The notes under the pieces were generated by a model, which saw only the letters and a list, made by a program, of their open reading frames with translations, did no database searches and was not told where the DNA came from. DNA of 64,000 nucleotides from Tsuneonella dongtanensis (GTDB lineage Bacteria > Pseudomonadota > Alphaproteobacteria > Sphingomonadales > Sphingomonadaceae). Positions 47,269-57,079 of the stretch are shown here, piece by piece (position 1 is the stretch's first letter; each line of letters starts with the position of its first letter). Made by a program: the position numbers and the translations under genes. Location of the stretch: NCBI RefSeq assembly GCF_001698205.1, contig NZ_CP016591.1:1488001-1552000 (forward strand), written 5' to 3'.

Positions 47269-48680
47269 AGGGCGTGCCCACCGATATCGGCACCGTCCAT
47301 TTCGTCGGCATCGGCGGGATCGGCATGTCGGGCATCGCCGAGGTGATGAAGAACCTGGGCTACGACGTGCAGGGGTCCGACCTCGCCGAAAGCGCCACCG
47401 TGGAGCGGCTGCGCGCGCGCGGGATCGCGGTGCACATCGGCCAGCGGGCGGAGAATGTGGAGGGCGCGGGGGTGGTCGTCACCTCGACGGCGGTCAAGCG
47501 CACCAACCCCGAAGTGGTCGCCGCGCTGGAAAACCGCATCCCGGTTGTGCGCCGGGCGGAAATGCTCGCCGAACTGATGCGGCTCAAGAACACGGTGGCG
47601 GTGGCCGGCACCCACGGCAAGACCACCACCACCAGCATGATCGCCGCGCTGCTCGATGCAGGCGGGATCGACCCCACGGTGATCAACGGCGGCGTGATCG
47701 AACAGTACGGCTCGAACGCGCGGCTCGGCGACAGCGACTGGATGGTGGTCGAGGCCGACGAGAGCGACGGCAGCTTCCTGCGCCTCGACGGGACGATCGC
47801 GGTCGTCACCAACATCGATCCCGAACACCTCGACCACTACGGCGATTTCGACGCGGTGCGCCGCGCGTTCGTGGAATTCATCCACAACGTGCCGTTCTAT
47901 GGCGCGGCCGTTCTCTGCATCGACCACCCCGAAGTTCAGGCCGTGATGGCGCAGGTGCGCGATCGCAAGGTGGTGACTTACGGCCTGTCGCTGCAGGCAG
48001 ACGTCTGCGCGGTGAACGTCACGCCCGTAGCAGGCGGGAGCCGGTTCGACGTGATCGTCCGCCAGCGGGGTGAGGAGGATCGCCGCATCGCCGATGTCCG
48101 CCTGCCGATGCCGGGCAAGCACAACGTGCAGAACGCGCTCGCCGCGATCGCCGTGGCGCTCGAAATGGAATGCGCCGACGACACGATCCGGGCAGGCTTC
48201 GGGCAGTTCGAAGGCGTCCGCCGCCGCTTTACCAAGGTGGGCGAGGCCAACGGCGCCACCGTCATCGACGACTATGCCCATCACCCGGTGGAGATCCGCG
48301 CGGTGCTCGCCGCAGCACGCGAAAGCGCGGGAGCGAGCGGCGGCCGGGTGATCGCGGTCGTCCAGCCGCACCGCTTCACGCGCCTGCGCGACCTGATGGA
48401 CGACTTCCAGAACGCCTTCAACGATGCCGACCGGGTCTATGTGACGCCGGTTTACACCGCCGGCGAGGAGCCGATCCCGGGCGTCGATGCCGATGCGTTG
48501 GTCGCCGGCATCAAGTCTCGCGGGCACCGCGCCGCATCGACCGTTCCCGACAAGGATGCGCTGGCAGCCGAACTCGCGGCCGAGGTCGGAGAGGGCGACC
48601 TCGTCGTCTGCCTCGGCGCGGGCGACATCACCCGCTGGGCGGCCGGGCTCCCCGCCGCCATTGCCGGGGTCAGGGCATGA
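47265..48680 (+). CDS. murC: UDP-MurNAc-L-Ala ligase
   Basis: This 471-residue Mur ligase adds L-Ala to UDP-MurNAc. Features are [13 protein letters not shown] at the N-terminus, P-loop [22 protein letters not shown] and [15 protein letters not shown]. It is translationally coupled on both sides by ATGA overlaps. Confidence 0.98.
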   Translation: MKGVPTDIGTVHFVGIGGIGMSGIAEVMKNLGYDVQGSDLAESATVERLRARGIAVHIGQRAENVEGAGVVVTSTAVKRTNPEVVAALENRIPVVRRAEMLAELMRLKNTVAVAGTHGKTTTTSMIAALLDAGGIDPTVINGGVIEQYGSNARLGDSDWMVVEADESDGSFLRLDGTIAVVTNIDPEHLDHYGDFDAVRRAFVEFIHNVPFYGAAVLCIDHPEVQAVMAQVRDRKVVTYGLSLQADVCAVNVTPVAGGSRFDVIVRQRGEEDRRIADVRLPMPGKHNVQNALAAIAVALEMECADDTIRAGFGQFEGVRRRFTKVGEANGATVIDDYAHHPVEIRAVLAAARESAGASGGRVIAVVQPHRFTRLRDLMDDFQNAFNDADRVYVTPVYTAGEEPIPGVDADALVAGIKSRGHRAASTVPDKDALAAELAAEVGEGDLVVCLGAGDITRWAAGLPAAIAGVRA

Positions 48681-49645
48681 GCCCGCAGATCGGCGAACGT
48701 CGCGGTTGGCGGCACGGTTCGGCGCCCTCTTCGGCGATCGAGGAGAACATGACCGTCCCGTTCTCGACCCGCGGTATCCGCGGCAAGGTTACGCAGGACG
48801 CGCCGCTCGCCCCGCTGGTGTGGTTCAAGGCGGGCGGCAATGCCGACTGGCTGTTCGAACCGGCCGACCTCGAGGACCTCAAGGAATTCCTCAGCCGCGT
48901 CGGTGGCAAGATGCCGGTGATGGCGCTCGGCCTGGGCTCTAACCTGATCGTGCGCGACGGCGGCGTGCCGGGCGTGGTCATCCGCCTCGGCAAGGCGTTC
49001 GCCACCGTCGAGGCGCGCCGCGACAAGGTGCTCGAGTGCGGTGGCGGAGCAAGCGGCATCCTCGTCTCGTCGAAAGCGCGCGACGCGGGCATTGCAGGTG
49101 TCGAGTTCCTGCGCGGCATTCCCGGCACGGTCGGCGGCTTCGTCCGGATGAACGGCGGCGCCTATGGCCGCGAGGTCAGCGACGTGCTGATCGACTGCGA
49201 CGTGGTCTTGCCGAGCGGCGACTTCGTCACGCTGCCCGCCCGCGACCTCGAATACAGCTACCGCCATTCGAACCTGCCCGAGGGTGCGGTGGTCGTCGCC
49301 GCGCGCTTCCAGGGCCGCGAGGGCATTCCCGCCGAGATCGGCGAGGAGATGGACAAGATCGCCGCCGCGCGCGAGGCGAGCCAGCCGCTGCGCACCAAGA
49401 CGGGCGGTTCGACCTTCAAGAACCCGCCCGGCGAGAAGGCGTGGGAACTCGTCGACCGCGCCGGCTGCCGCGGCCTCACGCTCGGCGGCGCGCAGGTGAG
49501 CGAGAAGCACACCAACTTCCTCATCAACACCGGCGACGCGACCAGCGCCGACATCGAAGGACTCGGCGAACTCGTGCGCGAGAAGGTCTATGCGAACTCG
49601 GGCGTGAGCCTCGAATGGGAAATCCAGCGGGTGGGGCGGCCGTGA
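48677..49645 (+). CDS. murB: UDP-MurNAc dehydrogenase
   Basis: This 322-residue FAD enzyme reduces UDP-GlcNAc-enolpyruvate to UDP-MurNAc. Visible are [13 protein letters not shown], the [18 protein letters not shown] segment, the FAD/catalytic YSYRHSNLP stretch, and GSTFKNPPG with no extra insertion, as in type II MurB. The start at ATG 48677 overlaps murC, while the internal ATG 48749 would remove a 24-residue extension; the overlap favours the former. Confidence 0.95.
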   Translation: MSPQIGERRGWRHGSAPSSAIEENMTVPFSTRGIRGKVTQDAPLAPLVWFKAGGNADWLFEPADLEDLKEFLSRVGGKMPVMALGLGSNLIVRDGGVPGVVIRLGKAFATVEARRDKVLECGGGASGILVSSKARDAGIAGVEFLRGIPGTVGGFVRMNGGAYGREVSDVLIDCDVVLPSGDFVTLPARDLEYSYRHSNLPEGAVVVAARFQGREGIPAEIGEEMDKIAAAREASQPLRTKTGGSTFKNPPGEKAWELVDRAGCRGLTLGGAQVSEKHTNFLINTGDATSADIEGLGELVREKVYANSGVSLEWEIQRVGRP

Positions 49646-50595
49646 ACGCCAGGCACCACGTCGCCGTCCTGATGGGCGGGTGGGCCAACGAGCGCCCCGT
49701 CAGCCTGATGTCGGGCGAGGGCGTCGCCAAGGCACTCGAGGCGCGCGGGCATCGTGTCACGCGGATCGACATGGACCGACAGGTCGCGGCGCGCATTGCC
49801 GAGGCGGCACCCGACGTCGTGTTCAACGCGCTCCACGGCGTGCCGGGCGAGGACGGGACGGTGCAGGGCATGCTCGACCTGATGGGCGTGCCCTATACGC
49901 ACTCGGGCCTCGCAACATCGGTCATCGCAATCGACAAGGAACTGACCAAGCACGCGCTCGTGCCGCACGGTATCCCCATGCCCGGCGGACGGATCGTCGA
50001 GAGCGAGAGCATCTACGAGAAGGACCCTCTTGCGCGTCCATACGTCCTGAAGCCGGTCAACGAGGGCAGCTCGGTGGGCGTCGCGATCGTCACCGACGAG
50101 AGCAATTACGGCAACCCGATCCGCAAGGACGTGAAGGGCCCGTGGCAGGAGTTCGAGCGGCTGCTCGCGGAGCCCTACATTCGCGGGCGGGAGCTGACCG
50201 CGGCGGTGCTCGACGACGGCACCGGGCCGCGCGCGTTGACAGTGACCGAGCTCGTTCCCAAGTCGGGTTTCTACGACTTCGACGCGAAGTACACCGACGG
50301 GATGACCGACCACATCTGCCCCGCGCAGGTGCCGGAGCGCATCTTCAAGCTGTGCAAGGCCTACGCGGTGCAGGCGCACGTGCTGCTCGGCTGCAACGGC
50401 TGCAGCCGCACCGACTTCCGCTGGGACGACGAACAGGGCGAGGACGGGCTGTTCGTGCTCGAAACCAACACCCAGCCGGGAATGACCGCGCTCAGCCTCG
50501 TGCCCGAGCAGGCAAGGCACTGCGGCATCAGCTACGAGGACCTGGTCGAGGCGCTGGTCGAGGAGGCGCTTGCAAGAGCGAAGAAGCATGGCTGA
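49642..50595 (+). CDS. ddl: D-alanine-D-alanine ligase
   Basis: This 317-residue ATP-grasp ligase makes D-Ala-D-Ala, the substrate of MurF. It has the EGSSVGVAIV Ser-loop, the metal-binding ETNTQPGMT motif, and the KSGFYDFDAKY loop. The start is GTG 49642, overlapping murB by 4 bp, and the end overlaps ftsQ by 8 bp. Confidence 0.97.
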   Translation: MNARHHVAVLMGGWANERPVSLMSGEGVAKALEARGHRVTRIDMDRQVAARIAEAAPDVVFNALHGVPGEDGTVQGMLDLMGVPYTHSGLATSVIAIDKELTKHALVPHGIPMPGGRIVESESIYEKDPLARPYVLKPVNEGSSVGVAIVTDESNYGNPIRKDVKGPWQEFERLLAEPYIRGRELTAAVLDDGTGPRALTVTELVPKSGFYDFDAKYTDGMTDHICPAQVPERIFKLCKAYAVQAHVLLGCNGCSRTDFRWDDEQGEDGLFVLETNTQPGMTALSLVPEQARHCGISYEDLVEALVEEALARAKKHG

Positions 50596-51511
50596 GACGA
50601 TCAATCGCAAGGGCAAGGGCGTCCGCCGCTCGGCAGCCGCGCAAAGCCGCGCAGCGACGGCGCGCAAGGCCAAGGCGAAGACCAGCGGCGCGGTCGGCGG
50701 CGTACTGGCGCTGCTGCCGTTCACCGAAGAGCAGCTGCACAAGGTATTCCTCGCGGTGATCCTCGGCGGAGCTGTCGCGATGGCATGGTTCGTCGCCAGC
50801 CTGGCGGGCGTTCCCGCGCTGGCGCAGGCGCAGGTCGCGGCGGTTGCGAGCGGTGCCGGGTTCGAGGTGCGCCGCGTCCAGGTCAGCGGCGTCGACCGCA
50901 TGAACGAACTCAAGGTCTACGAGCGGGTGCTGGCCGAGCGGGATCGGCCCATGCCGCTGGTCGACCTCGATGCGATCCGCGGAGACCTGCTCGGCCTGTC
51001 GTGGGTGTCCGATGCGCGGGTCAGCCGCCAGCTTCCCGATACCCTGGTGGTCGATGTGGTCGAACGCACCCCGCGCGCCGCGCTGAAGAAGCCCGGACGG
51101 CTGGTGCTGATCGACGGCGAAGGGCACGAGCTCGAACCGATTTCGGAAGCCAACGCCAAGGGGATGCTCAAGGTCGCCGGGCCCGGTGCCGCACGCCAGG
51201 TCGCCGCGCTCGACGAACTGCTCGACGCCGCGCCCGCGTTGAAGGCCCAGGTCGCCGAGGCCGAATGGGTCGGCAACCGGCGCTGGAACCTGACCTTCAA
51301 GACCGGGCAGGTGCTTGCCCTGCCGCACGGGCCCGATGCCTCTGCCGGCGCGCTGGTCCAGTTCGCTCGGCTCGACGGGGTGAACCGGCTGCTCGGCGGC
51401 AAGGTTGCCGCTTTCGACATGCGTGCGCCCGATCGCATCTACATGCGCATTCCGGGCCGGGCGCAGCAAGCGCTCGAAACGAAGGCCGCGGCATCGGGAG
51501 GGGCGCAGTAA
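50588..51511 (+). CDS. ftsQ: Cell division protein FtsQ
   Basis: This 307-residue bitopic protein has an Arg/Lys-rich cytoplasmic tail (residues 1-35), one membrane helix (about 56-80), a POTRA-like domain (FEVRRVQVSGVDRMNELKVYERV), and the beta-domain (WVSDARVSRQLPDTLVVDVVERTP). With FtsL/B it relays the divisome activation signal. It overlaps ftsA by one base (TAATG). Confidence 0.95.
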   Translation: MAETINRKGKGVRRSAAAQSRAATARKAKAKTSGAVGGVLALLPFTEEQLHKVFLAVILGGAVAMAWFVASLAGVPALAQAQVAAVASGAGFEVRRVQVSGVDRMNELKVYERVLAERDRPMPLVDLDAIRGDLLGLSWVSDARVSRQLPDTLVVDVVERTPRAALKKPGRLVLIDGEGHELEPISEANAKGMLKVAGPGAARQVAALDELLDAAPALKAQVAEAEWVGNRRWNLTFKTGQVLALPHGPDASAGALVQFARLDGVNRLLGGKVAAFDMRAPDRIYMRIPGRAQQALETKAAASGGAQ

Positions 51512-52791
51512 TGGGCCTGCCGCGCATCGCCCGCGTGTTCGGGGCCGTCAACGTCGGTAGCTTCCGCATCTCGGCGATGATCATGGGCCTGTCGGAGACG
51601 GGCGAACTGATCGTGCTCGGCAGCGGCAACCGCGCGAGCCAGGGGATCAAGCGCGGTTACGTGACCGACATGGCCGCCGCCACCTATGCCATCCGCGATG
51701 CGGTGGAGCGGGCGGAGAAGAATGCCGGGACCTCGATCTCGAGCGTCTGGGTAGGGTGCTCCGGAGCAGGCCTCGCCAGCCGGGTCGCGAAGGTCGAGAT
51801 CGACATCGGCGGCCGCCGGATCGAGGAAGACGACATCGAGCACCTGTTGCTCGCAGCGCGCGATTCGATCCAGCCCGACGGGCGCATGGTGCTCCACGCG
51901 CAGCCCGCGCACTACACGCTCGACGGGGCGCACGGGGTCGCCAACCCGCGCGGCCTTCACGCCGAGCGGCTTGGCGTCGACATCCACGTGATGCTCGCCG
52001 ACGGCGCGCCGGTGCGCAACCTGATCGAAGCAGTGCAGAACGCCCACCTCGATGTCGAGGCGGTCGTCGCCGCGCCGATCGCCGCCGGGCACGCCTGCCT
52101 GACGCCCGAAGAGCGCGAGCTTGGAACGGCGCTGGTCGAGATCGGCGGGGAAGTGACCAACGTGGCGCTCTATGCGGGCGGAATGCTTCTGGGGCTGACG
52201 GCCATCCCGTTCGGTTCGTCGGACATCACCGATGCCGTCGCGGGTGCCTTCGGCATTCGCCGCGACCAGGCGCAGCGCCTCAAGAGCCGCTATGGCTCGG
52301 CCATCGCCAGCCCCAGCGATTACAAGGACATGGTCCCCGTCAACGGGCCGGGTGACGAGAAGGCGGCACCCACCGCACGCGGCGCGGACGACCAGAACCG
52401 CGTGCCGCGCGCCGAATTGGTTTCGGTGATCACCGAACAGCTGTCCAAACTCACCGACGAGATCGGGCGGGCGCTGAAGGGCATGGGCTTCACCGGCGCG
52501 AAGGGCGGGCAGGTCGTCGTCACCGGCGGCGGATCGGAACTCGCCGGGATCGCCGAATTCCTCCAGATCGCGCTCGGACGCCCGGTCCGCGTCGGCAAGC
52601 CGCCCGCCCTGCGCGGTCTCGGCGAAGCGAGTGCGACGCCCAGTTTCGTGACGCTTGCCGGACTTTGCCTTTACGCCGCCGACGACCCGGTCGACATCCG
52701 CTCAATCGGCCCCAAGCATACCGCGACGACCCGCTATTCCGGTGTCGGCCTCGTCAATCGCGTGGTTCGCGCGATGCGGGAGTATTTCTGA
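51511..52791 (+). CDS. ftsA: Actin-like cell division protein FtsA
   Basis: This 426-residue actin-family protein tethers FtsZ to the membrane. The 1C domain, the VVVTGGGSELAGIAEFL phosphate-2/adenosine motif and the C-terminal amphipathic helix (LVNRVVRAMREYF) are present. The first phosphate loop reads AVNVGSFRI, with Asn14 where most FtsA have Asp or Glu. Coupling to ftsQ is by overlap. A 101-bp spacer precedes ftsZ. Confidence 0.95.
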   Translation: MGLPRIARVFGAVNVGSFRISAMIMGLSETGELIVLGSGNRASQGIKRGYVTDMAAATYAIRDAVERAEKNAGTSISSVWVGCSGAGLASRVAKVEIDIGGRRIEEDDIEHLLLAARDSIQPDGRMVLHAQPAHYTLDGAHGVANPRGLHAERLGVDIHVMLADGAPVRNLIEAVQNAHLDVEAVVAAPIAAGHACLTPEERELGTALVEIGGEVTNVALYAGGMLLGLTAIPFGSSDITDAVAGAFGIRRDQAQRLKSRYGSAIASPSDYKDMVPVNGPGDEKAAPTARGADDQNRVPRAELVSVITEQLSKLTDEIGRALKGMGFTGAKGGQVVVTGGGSELAGIAEFLQIALGRPVRVGKPPALRGLGEASATPSFVTLAGLCLYAADDPVDIRSIGPKHTATTRYSGVGLVNRVVRAMREYF

Positions 52792-52892
52792 TGGCTAACT
52801 GTCGCTGTGGATAAGGAATTCCGTCCTATCCCGAGACGAATCGGTTCGTGTAAGACTGTCGCAGAGCATTTTTCTCCCCGGAGGGGCACCCC

Positions 52893-54587
52893 ATGAGCAT
52901 CAATATCGGTCCGCCAGCCACTGACGAACTTCGTCCCAAGATCATGGTGATCGGCGTGGGCGGCGCCGGCGGCAACGCGATCGCCAACATGATCGCCGCC
53001 GAAATCGAAGGCGTCGATTTCATCGTCGCCAACACCGACGCGCAGGCATTGTCGAACGCTTCGGCCGACAAGCGTATCCAGCTGGGGCCGGACATCACCG
53101 GCGGCCTCGGCGCGGGCGCGCGGCCCGAGGTCGGCAAGGCGGCGGCGGAAGAGACCGTCGGCGACATCGAAGACGCACTCGAAGGCGTGAACATGTGCTT
53201 CATCGCCGCGGGCATGGGCGGCGGCACCGGCACCGGCGCGGCGCCGGTCATCGCCGAAGCTGCGCGGCGCAAGGGCGTGCTCACCGTCGGCGTCGTGACC
53301 AAGCCCTTCCTGTTCGAAGGCACGCGCCGCATGCGCGCGGCCGAAGCGGGCATCGAGGAGCTGCAGAAGCACGTCGATACGCTGATCGTCATCCCCAACC
53401 AGAACCTGTTCCTGGTCGCCAAGGCGGAGACCACGTTCAAGGAAGCCTTCATGCTGGCGGACGAGGTCCTGCAGCAGGGCGTCCGCTCGATCACCGACCT
53501 CATGGTCATGCCCGGGCTCATCAACCTCGACTTCGCCGACGTGCGATCGGTGATGCAGGAAATGGGCAAGGCGATGATGGGCACCGGCGAGGGCGAGGGC
53601 GAGAACCGCGCGCTCGAGGCCGCCGAACGCGCCATCGCCAACCCGCTGCTCGACGGCGTCAGCATGGCCGGCGCCAAGGGCGTGATCATCTCGATCATCG
53701 GCGGCGAAGACATGAAGCTGCTCGAGGTCGACGAAGCCGCGAACCACATCCGCGAGCTGGTCGACGAGGATGCGAACATCATCTGGGGTTCGGCGTTCAA
53801 TCCCGACCTTCAGGGCAAGATCCGCGTTTCGGTCGTAGCGACCGGGATAGATGGGACGGGCGAGGTGATGTCCAGCGAGACGCGCTCGTTCTCGCTTGGG
53901 GCGAGCCGCGCGCCGAAGCGGCCTGTGCTGGAATTGCCGGCGGAAGACGAGTTCGACGACGAGGATTCCTTCGAGCCGACGCTCACGCCTCCTGCCGAGC
54001 CCGAGACTTATGGCGGCGCCGCGGAAGCAGGCGACGACGAACTCGTGCTCTCTTCATCCGAGGAAGCCGACGAGCGCGCACCGCTCGACCTGGCCGCTCT
54101 CGGCGGAGCTTCCGTCGGCGACGTGGATGAGGCGGACGAGGACGCCGAAGACTACGACGACGTCGACGGCATCGTCGATCCGCTCGCGGGTCTGCGCAAC
54201 GAAGCCGACGACGATGCAGAGGATGAGCGATCCTACGGCGACGAGGACTGGGGTAACGGCGACGAGGCAGACGATGCCGCGCCGCTCGACCTGACCGCCG
54301 AGGCGCCGACGCCGGGCATCCAGGACGATCTCCTTGGCGATGCCGACCGCTTGGCGGAGCAGGACGAGCCGGTGAAGGCGCAGCTTGGCGGCGGACGCCG
54401 CCGGGGCCTCGTTTCGGGCGGGGCCGGCGAAGGGGCTGCTCCGAGCGCGGGCAGCACCCTGTTCGAGCGCATGGCGAACCTGTCGCGCGGCGGAGCCAAG
54501 CCCGACGAGGATGAGGACGACGAGGACGACAGCGGTTCCTCTTCGCTCAGCATCCCGCGTTTCCTGGGGCGGCAGAACAACCAGTAG
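52893..54587 (+). CDS. ftsZ: Tubulin-like division protein FtsZ
   Basis: This 564-residue Z-ring GTPase has the GTP loop [11 protein letters not shown] near residue 106, the T7 loop [13 protein letters not shown], and the C-terminal peptide LSIPRFLGR that binds FtsA. The linker (about residues 335-545) is exceptionally long and acidic, rich in Asp/Glu/Ala, so the protein is about 180 residues longer than the E. coli one. A GGAGG site lies 9 bp before ATG 52893. A GANTC methylation site (52838-52842) lies in the upstream gap. Confidence 0.97.
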   Translation: MSINIGPPATDELRPKIMVIGVGGAGGNAIANMIAAEIEGVDFIVANTDAQALSNASADKRIQLGPDITGGLGAGARPEVGKAAAEETVGDIEDALEGVNMCFIAAGMGGGTGTGAAPVIAEAARRKGVLTVGVVTKPFLFEGTRRMRAAEAGIEELQKHVDTLIVIPNQNLFLVAKAETTFKEAFMLADEVLQQGVRSITDLMVMPGLINLDFADVRSVMQEMGKAMMGTGEGEGENRALEAAERAIANPLLDGVSMAGAKGVIISIIGGEDMKLLEVDEAANHIRELVDEDANIIWGSAFNPDLQGKIRVSVVATGIDGTGEVMSSETRSFSLGASRAPKRPVLELPAEDEFDDEDSFEPTLTPPAEPETYGGAAEAGDDELVLSSSEEADERAPLDLAALGGASVGDVDEADEDAEDYDDVDGIVDPLAGLRNEADDDAEDERSYGDEDWGNGDEADDAAPLDLTAEAPTPGIQDDLLGDADRLAEQDEPVKAQLGGGRRRGLVSGGAGEGAAPSAGSTLFERMANLSRGGAKPDEDEDDEDDSGSSSLSIPRFLGRQNNQ

Positions 54588-54644
54588 CACGGCAGTGCCG
54601 CCCGTTTGGCGCGGGTTCAGCCGCGGCCGGGCATAGGTACAGGC

Positions 54645-56381
54645 ATGGTGAAACGACCGAACCGACCCCGTAGCCGCGCTGCGGCCGCTTTCCTCGCGAC
54701 CCTGCCGTTCGCGCTGGTCTCGATGCCGCTGGCGGCGCAGAGCTACGCTGTCGTTCAGCCGGTGCCGAGCCCGGCTTCGGGAGAGCTCAGCTCCGCCCTT
54801 CAGCGACTGGCGCGCAATCCGACAGATTTCGACGCGCTCGTGGCGGCCGGACGGGCCTCGCTGGCCCTCGACGATGTCGATGCCGCGATCGGATTCTTCA
54901 GTCGCGCCGAAGTGGTCCGGGCCGGCGATGCGCGGGTCAAGGCGGGTCTCGCGACAGCCAACCTGAAGTCGGGGCGGCCGATCGAGGCGATCGAGCTGTT
55001 CGAACAGGCGGCCTCCTCGGGCGCGCAAGCGGCGACGATCGCCGCCGATCGCGGCCTCGCGTACGATCTCGTCGGCGACAACACCTCGGCCCAGACGCAT
55101 TACAAGCTCGCGTTGGCGCAGGCGCGCGATGACGAGGTGCTCCGGCGGCTCGCGCTGAGCCAGGCGATCGCCGGCGACGTGAAGGGCTTCGAAGCGACGC
55201 TGCTGCCGCTGCTCCAGCGACGGGACCTCGCCGCCTATCGTGCGCGCGCCTTCGGACTCGCGATCATGGGCAAGGAGGACGAGGCGATCTCGATCGTCGA
55301 GGCGGTCATGCCGCGCGACATGGCCGATCGCATGGCGCCGTACCTTCGATACATGCCCCGCCTCACCCGCGCGCAGCAGGCGGCCGCGGCCAACCTGGGC
55401 AACTTCCCGCGCGCCGCGCAGATCGGGCGCGACGATCCGCGTTTTGCTCAGTATTCGGGCGCTGCAAACGCGGCGCCGACAGGGGCCGCGGACAGCCGCC
55501 TCGCGCCGCAGGGAGAGCCGCTGGGTCCGCGGACCCGCGTGGGCCGCCGGGAAGAACGGCGCCAGCAGGCCGCCGCCCGAGAGAGCAGATCCAATCCGCC
55601 TGTCCGTGTCGCACGAGTCGATCCGCCGCGAAGCGCTAACGCACCCGAAACGCTGACGGCGGAAGAGCGGCGTGCAGCGGCGCGCGTCTCGCCGCCGGCG
55701 CCGCCGCCGCCACCGCCGCCACCGCCGCCCTCGGCACCGCGAATCGAATTGCCGCCGGTGCAGGAAGCGCCGCGGCCCGTGGTTGTCGCGAGCTTGCCGG
55801 CGGCCACGGCCGCGCCCGGCTTCGAACTCAGTCGCGTGAGCGCCGCCCAGGCGGGACAAGCACAAGCGGGACAGGCTCAGGCAGGGCAGGCACCACCGCC
55901 GGTGACGATCGTCCCGGTGCCGCGCGAAGCTGCCCCGGCAAGCGCGCCGGAAACGCTGTCGCTGGAAGAGGCCTTTTCCGACATCGGCTCCGCCAGCACG
56001 GCCCGGGCCCCGGCCACCGGTGCGGTCGACATCACCGCGATCAAGCCCAAGCGCGAGGTGGCCGCGCCGCCGCCTCCGCCACCGCCGCCGCCTCCGCCGC
56101 CTAAACCCAAGGCGCCGAGCCGCATCTGGGTCCAGGTCGCGACGGGCAAGGACATGAAGGCGCTCGCCTTCGACTGGCGCAGGTTCGAAAAGAAGGCGCC
56201 GGCGCTGCTCGGCAAGCGCGAGGCCTATACCGCCAAGTGGGGTGTCTCGCAGCGGCTGCTGACCGGCCCGATCGATTCGGCGCGGACCGCCAACAAGCTC
56301 GTCGCGGACCTCAAGGCAGCCGGGATCGACGCGTTCACCTTCACCAGCGAGGTCGGCGAGGAAGTCTCTCCGCTAAAGTAG
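54645..56381 (+). CDS. TPR and SPOR domain exported protein
   Basis: This 578-residue protein has a signal peptide (about 13-35), tetratricopeptide-like helical repeats (about 42-270), a long Pro/Ala-rich linker with polyproline tracts and a QAGQA repeat (15-nt units, 55848-55892), and a C-terminal SPOR domain (IWVQVATGKDMKALAFDWRRF onwards). SPOR domains bind denuded septal glycan, so it is probably a divisome-associated periplasmic protein. It is 57 bp after ftsZ and likely part of its transcript. The start at 54606 is possible but less good. Confidence 0.88.
   Translation: MVKRPNRPRSRAAAAFLATLPFALVSMPLAAQSYAVVQPVPSPASGELSSALQRLARNPTDFDALVAAGRASLALDDVDAAIGFFSRAEVVRAGDARVKAGLATANLKSGRPIEAIELFEQAASSGAQAATIAADRGLAYDLVGDNTSAQTHYKLALAQARDDEVLRRLALSQAIAGDVKGFEATLLPLLQRRDLAAYRARAFGLAIMGKEDEAISIVEAVMPRDMADRMAPYLRYMPRLTRAQQAAAANLGNFPRAAQIGRDDPRFAQYSGAANAAPTGAADSRLAPQGEPLGPRTRVGRREERRQQAAARESRSNPPVRVARVDPPRSANAPETLTAEERRAAARVSPPAPPPPPPPPPPSAPRIELPPVQEAPRPVVVASLPAATAAPGFELSRVSAAQAGQAQAGQAQAGQAPPPVTIVPVPREAAPASAPETLSLEEAFSDIGSASTARAPATGAVDITAIKPKREVAAPPPPPPPPPPPPKPKAPSRIWVQVATGKDMKALAFDWRRFEKKAPALLGKREAYTAKWGVSQRLLTGPIDSARTANKLVADLKAAGIDAFTFTSEVGEEVSPLK
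55848..55892 (+). repeat. Three 15-nt tandem units in the SPOR gene linker
   Basis: Three near-identical 15-base units (55848-55862, 55863-55877, 55878-55892) encode QAGQA each. Units differ by a few synonymous changes. Length variation would stay in frame. Confidence 0.85.
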
Positions 56382-56523
56382 GGACGCCTCCGGTGCCCAC
56401 CGCTTTTGCACAGGCTGTGAACAGGGTTATCGCGTTGTCCCCAGCCGTTAACCGCGCCGCGATTGCCGGGCGGCGGGCGGCTCGGCATCCAGCGTCGGCA
56501 ATGACGAACACGGGATCGCCACG

Positions 56524-57033
56524 ATGAGGACCGGGCACGACGATTACCAGTCGGAGGCCGAGGACGCTGCGCCGGTCGACATGCTTGCGGCCCTGTTCGA
56601 GGCGCGCGGCTGGCCGCACGAGGTCGTCTCGGCCGACGAGATTTCGGCCGAGATCCAGGGCAGCTGGACCAGCTACCAGGTCCGGGCCATCTGGCGCGCG
56701 GAAGACAACGTGCTGCAATTGCTGTGCTTGCCCGACATTCGCGTGTCCGACGACAAGCGGCGGGCGGCGCACGAACTGCTCGCCCTGGTCAACGAACAGC
56801 TATGGCTCGGCCACTTCGATGTGTGGTCGCAGGGCGGCATGGTCGTCTATCGCCACGGTCTGCTGCTCGGCGACGAGGGGCTGCTGGGGCTCGGCCAGGC
56901 CCAGGGCCTGATCGAGACCGCGGTCGACGAATGCGACCGTTTTTATCCGGCCTTCCAGTTCGTTTTGTGGGGCGACAAGAGCGCGCAGGATGCGCTCGCC
57001 AGCGCGATGGTGGACGCAGCGGGCGAAGCATAG
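56524..57033 (+). CDS. YbjN-domain protein
   Basis: This 169-residue cytosolic protein of the YbjN family has the pattern MLAALFEARGWPHEVVSADEISAEI, LQLLCLPDIRVSDDKRRAAHELLALVNEQLWLGHF, and FYPAFQFVLWGDKS, which are found in alphaproteobacterial members. YbjN proteins resemble type III secretion chaperones and affect motility and stress in E. coli. It sits 46 bp upstream of proC, with which it commonly forms an operon. Confidence 0.86.
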   Translation: MRTGHDDYQSEAEDAAPVDMLAALFEARGWPHEVVSADEISAEIQGSWTSYQVRAIWRAEDNVLQLLCLPDIRVSDDKRRAAHELLALVNEQLWLGHFDVWSQGGMVVYRHGLLLGDEGLLGLGQAQGLIETAVDECDRFYPAFQFVLWGDKSAQDALASAMVDAAGEA

Positions 57034-57079
57034 CGGCGTGGACCTAGCGCGCGGCGTTTCTGCGCCGTAAGGCGCGACC

